Part shown: one piece after another, positions 6,288-8,931 of the stretch
Numbering within the stretch: the stretch's first letter is position 1
Layout: each line of letters opens with the position of its first letter
Assembly (NCBI GenBank): GCA_015259235.1
Contig: JABZGM010000077.1
Span: 1 to 8,931, forward strand
DNA: 8,931 nt
DNA from: Alloprevotella sp.
Lineage (GTDB): Bacteria > Bacteroidota > Bacteroidia > Bacteroidales > Bacteroidaceae
Reading direction: 5' to 3'
Notes under the pieces: model-generated
Told to the model about the DNA's origin: nothing
The model's input: the letters and a program-made list of their open reading frames with translations, nothing else
The model's database searches: none
Position numbers and translations under genes: made by a program

Positions 6288-6323
6288 CGATGTGAGATTT
6301 GAAACGCAAATCAGATTGATTCA

Positions 6324-6983
6324 ATGAAAAAGATATTTTCTCTCTTGGCACTCGTGGCGGTATTGCTCGGTTGCTCTTCTATGTTTACAGGTTGCTCTAC
6401 GCTGCGTGGCGATCAGGCTTATCGTCCCAACGAACCTTTGGCAGTGACGGCAAAAATAGCTGCCGATTTGGAGGCAAGCACCATCAACCAGAGTGTGGGC
6501 GGCACCCTCCGCTTGCAACGCGACCGACAAGTGCAACTCTCTTTGAGCAAATTTGGCATCGAAGGCGCACGCATCATCTTCACCCCCGATAGTGTCATTG
6601 TGCTCGACCGCATCAACAAGCGTTATCTCAAAGACACCTATGCTGGTCTCAATGGCATGCTCAGCGAAATGCCTATGCTCAGCTTTGACAAGGTGCAACG
6701 CTTCTTCTGGAACGACAACCGTAAGAGCACAGAGACTGCCGACTTCAATGTCATGGGGTTTGTGCCGGTGGAAGTTTATATCCATCGCAACAAAACTACG
6801 AATGTGCGCGGCTATCGCATCGCACGCCACACAGTGTTTGCCGTCAATGCCTTTGAAAAGGAATTTAAGTTGAATCTCAAGCTCAACAAAGTGCGTATCA
6901 ACTACGACTGGAACAGTCACGTGCGCATCCCCTCAGGCTATACTCCTATGAAGCCCGAAGCCATCTTGAAGTTGTTCAAGTAG
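6324..6983 (+). CDS. DUF4292 family lipoprotein
   Basis: The 219-residue product begins MKKIFSLLALVAVLLGCSSMFTGCS, a signal peptide with two cysteines that could be lipidated: C17 (LLGC) and C24 (FTGC). Neither is a strict lipobox, and I favour C17 by position. The rest reads as a beta-rich domain of the Bacteroidetes-specific DUF4292 type: SVGGTLRLQRDRQVQLSLSKFGIEGARIIFTPDSVIVLDRINKRYL, then a short helical part, then more strands to the C-terminus. The pattern of basic-residue strands, 'tpdsv.vlDr' and a following tyrosine recalls LolA/LolB lipoprotein carriers; that is my inference from pattern only. It sits between a TPR lipoprotein and an EnvC-like protein, 82 bp upstream of the latter, and is probably co-transcribed with both. 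Function unknown. Confidence 0.8.
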   Translation: MKKIFSLLALVAVLLGCSSMFTGCSTLRGDQAYRPNEPLAVTAKIAADLEASTINQSVGGTLRLQRDRQVQLSLSKFGIEGARIIFTPDSVIVLDRINKRYLKDTYAGLNGMLSEMPMLSFDKVQRFFWNDNRKSTETADFNVMGFVPVEVYIHRNKTTNVRGYRIARHTVFAVNAFEKEFKLNLKLNKVRINYDWNSHVRIPSGYTPMKPEAILKLFK

Positions 6984-7065
6984 GCAGCCCCTCCCTCATC
7001 ACGTAGCTGCAGCACCACAGCGCGGCATTGCCCCACTTGTTTTCCACTATCACTACCCTTAAGTA

Positions 7066-8715
7066 ATGTATAAAATTCTCTTCTCCTTGTTGCTGAGTGT
7101 CTTTTGCTCCACCTCACAGATGGTGGCGCAGACTTCGCGTCGCAAAACGACTACAGCGACAGTGAAATCAAAGAAAACGAACAAGAACACCGCAAAACAA
7201 ACCAAGAAGACGGGAAAGAAGGGCAAAGCATCGCCAACTCCTACCAACGAAGGCATCCGCAAACTTCAATCGGAACAAGCAACCCTCAAACAGAAGATGG
7301 CGGAATCCCAGAATCAGTTGGCTACGACTCGCAAGGATGTGAAAGCGCAACTGGCGACCTTGCAAATGATCAATGGACAAATCTCCGACCAACAGAAGGT
7401 GGTGACGGGTCTGCAGGTGCAAATCGACACCCTCAACCACCGCATCAGCACGCATGAACAAGAATTGCGCGAACTCGAAGCGGATCTCACCGAATGCAAG
7501 CGTCGCTACACGAGAGGCGTACTCTATATGTACCGCAATCGTCTGATGCAAAATAAGTTGATGTTTATCTTTTCGGCTGATAACTTCCGACAAATGTATC
7601 GTCGTCTGCGCTACACCCAAGAATATGTGAAATACCAACGTGTGCAGGGACAAATCATCGCTGCCAAAGAACAAGCGGTGAGAGAGAAACGCAACCTCCT
7701 TTCGGGGGAACGTGTGGTGCAGGGGAAACTGCTGACGCAGGGTAAGGCACAACAAACAGTGCTCGAAGGACAACAACGCAACCAACAAGTGGTGGTGACG
7801 GATCTCAACAAAAAACAAGCGGAACTCCAATCGACACTGGCACAACAGCAACGACAGTACAACGCACTGAATGCAAAAATCGAACAGTTGATTCGTGCGG
7901 AAATCGAAGCGGCTGAACGTCGTCGCAAGGCTGAAGAAGCGCGCCGTGCCGCAGAAGCGGAAGCCAGAAAGAAAGCAGCAGAAGCAGCACGCAAAGCCGC
8001 GGAAGAGCGTCGTCGTGCGGCAGAAGCAGCACGTAAGGCGGAGGCAGAAGCCCGAAGAGCGGAAGCGGAAGCTCGCAGAAAAGCGGCTGAGTCTGAACGC
8101 AAAGCCGAAGCCGCGCGCAAACGTGGCGAAGAGCGCGCAGCTCGTGAAGCCCGTGCGGCACAAGCTCGCGAAGAAGCGCGTGCAGCTGAACAAGCACGCG
8201 CAGCCGCAGCAGAAGCGCAACGCGCACGCACTGCGACGGAAGAGGCAAATCGGGCTACGGCTACTGCCAACCAGAACACTTCCGCTCCAAGCGATGCAAG
8301 ACTGACCGGAAGTTTTGCTTCCAACCAAGGACGCCTACCCATGCCCATCACTGGCAACTACACAATTTCTAGCCACTTCGGGGCTTACAACGTGAATGGT
8401 CTCAATGGGGTGACGCTTGACAATAAGGGTATCAACCTCACTGCTCCTGCTGGTGCTCAAGCACGCTGTGTGTTTGATGGAGAGGTCACTGCCATCTTCT
8501 CCATGGGAGGCATGACCAACGTGATTGTGCGCCATGGTAGCTACATCACGGTCTATTGTAATCTCACGGGAGTTTCCGTGCGGCAAGGTCAGCACGTTGC
8601 GGCTCGACAAACGCTGGGCAGTGTGGCTCGCGATGCATCGGGCAACTGCACCCTGCACTTCCAACTGCGTCACGAAACGCAGAAGCTCAACCCGGAGCGT
8701 TGGTTGCGACGCTAA
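7066..8715 (+). CDS. envC: EnvC-like murein hydrolase activator, coiled coil plus degenerate LytM (M23) domain
   Basis: EnvC proteins are periplasmic and activate N-acetylmuramyl amidases at the division septum. The 549-residue product has a signal peptide (1-22, cleavage near VAQ-TS), a very basic Lys/Thr-rich segment (24-56), a coiled coil (about 62-145), a conserved patch (150-190, YTRGVLYMYRNRLMQNKLMF), a second coiled coil (190-278), an Ala/Glu/Arg/Lys helix (about 279-394), a linker and a C-terminal LytM domain (425-549). The LytM metal and catalytic positions are mostly lost: HxGxD is N453-K-G-I-N457, the YxH His is N499, and HxH is T529-L-H531, so it should not cleave peptidoglycan itself. 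The 549-residue length exceeds E. coli EnvC (about 420) mainly because of the charged helix. It is last in the trio and is followed by a strong terminator. C14 lies in FC context and is not a lipobox. Confidence 0.88.
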   Translation: MYKILFSLLLSVFCSTSQMVAQTSRRKTTTATVKSKKTNKNTAKQTKKTGKKGKASPTPTNEGIRKLQSEQATLKQKMAESQNQLATTRKDVKAQLATLQMINGQISDQQKVVTGLQVQIDTLNHRISTHEQELRELEADLTECKRRYTRGVLYMYRNRLMQNKLMFIFSADNFRQMYRRLRYTQEYVKYQRVQGQIIAAKEQAVREKRNLLSGERVVQGKLLTQGKAQQTVLEGQQRNQQVVVTDLNKKQAELQSTLAQQQRQYNALNAKIEQLIRAEIEAAERRRKAEEARRAAEAEARKKAAEAARKAAEERRRAAEAARKAEAEARRAEAEARRKAAESERKAEAARKRGEERAAREARAAQAREEARAAEQARAAAAEAQRARTATEEANRATATANQNTSAPSDARLTGSFASNQGRLPMPITGNYTISSHFGAYNVNGLNGVTLDNKGINLTAPAGAQARCVFDGEVTAIFSMGGMTNVIVRHGSYITVYCNLTGVSVRQGQHVAARQTLGSVARDASGNCTLHFQLRHETQKLNPERWLRR

Positions 8716-8747
8716 ATCATTGTCCGGTATTAAGTCATTTCCTCTAG

Positions 8748-8787
8748 GGAGGTGTTGCAAAACTCGTTTTTGCAGCACCTCCTTTTT
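8748..8787 (+). terminator. Rho-independent terminator after envC
   Basis: GGAGGTG-T-TGCAAAA (8748-8762) pairs with TTTTGCA-G-CACCTCC (8768-8782): 15 bp with a single U-G pair and a 5-nt loop CTCGT, followed by five T. It lies 32 bp after the envC stop and closes the dut/TPR/DUF4292/envC string. Confidence 0.92.
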
Positions 8788-8931
8788 GATGTTTGACAAA
8801 GAGACGTTCTTCTCTTGATGAAATGCCATTTCCTCTCATCACTATTAGTTTTTGCTTGAAGACTTCGACAAGAAGGCTATACACTCATCATCACAGAAAA
8901 TGAATTATTAACCAAATACGCAGGTTTGAGT
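8788..8931. other. Intergenic tail without a recognised gene
   Basis: Only very short frames occur here (for example ATG at 8823, 26 codons), and none resembles a known protein. No exact TAnnTTTG was found on the + strand; GATGTTTG near 8788-8795 has one mismatch. The next gene presumably lies beyond the window. Confidence 0.5.

Noticed and set aside
6296..6312. GATTTG/CAAATC hairpin between the TPR and DUF4292 genes as a terminator
   Set aside because: The stem is only 6 bp and AT-rich and has no T-run after it, so it is unlikely to stop transcription.
7168..8328. Long minus-strand frames over envC (386 and 248 codons) rich in Cys, Arg, Ser or Ala
   Set aside because: They come from the repetitive Ala/Glu/Arg/Lys codons of the charged helix; their low-complexity translations are not protein-like.

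Overview
The window looks like a chromosomal segment of a member of the Bacteroidota, probably Bacteroidales. This rests on the protein sequences as I recognise them (a Bacteroidetes-type TPR lipoprotein, a DUF4292 lipoprotein, an EnvC-like protein with a degenerate LytM domain), on promoter elements of the TAnnTTTG type, and on the absence of clear Shine-Dalgarno sequences before any of the starts. No mobile gene, tRNA, rRNA or CRISPR array was found. Species was not assigned.

Layout. 1-468 (-) is the 5' part of a COG2509-type FAD-dependent oxidoreductase that runs off the left edge. 456-657 is a structured intergenic repeat island: short direct repeats, two small palindromes, then a 9-bp-period array of CTAG motifs. 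663-777 holds divergent promoter elements and a leader hairpin. 778-2046 (+) is purA (adenylosuccinate synthetase), followed by a long terminator hairpin (2128-2173) shared with the convergent dgt gene (2238-3566, -; dGTP triphosphohydrolase). A 285-bp divergent region (3567-3851) separates dgt from dut (3852-4283, +; dUTPase). A second copy of the repeat island lies at 4275-4452. Then come three envelope genes on +: a large TPR lipoprotein (4467-6287), a DUF4292 lipoprotein (6324-6983) and an EnvC-like amidase activator with a degenerate LytM domain (7066-8715), closed by a strong terminator (8748-8787). The last 144 bp hold no recognisable gene.

How the genes relate. purA, dgt and dut all act on nucleotide pools (AMP synthesis, dGTP hydrolysis, dUTP hydrolysis). 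The TPR-DUF4292-EnvC trio has the spacing of an operon (36 and 82 bp gaps, no internal terminator) and is predicted to act outside the inner membrane, with EnvC linked to septal peptidoglycan cleavage. The least explained content is non-coding: two well-preserved copies and one possible decayed copy of a modular repeat whose edges coincide with a start codon in one copy and a stop codon in the other.
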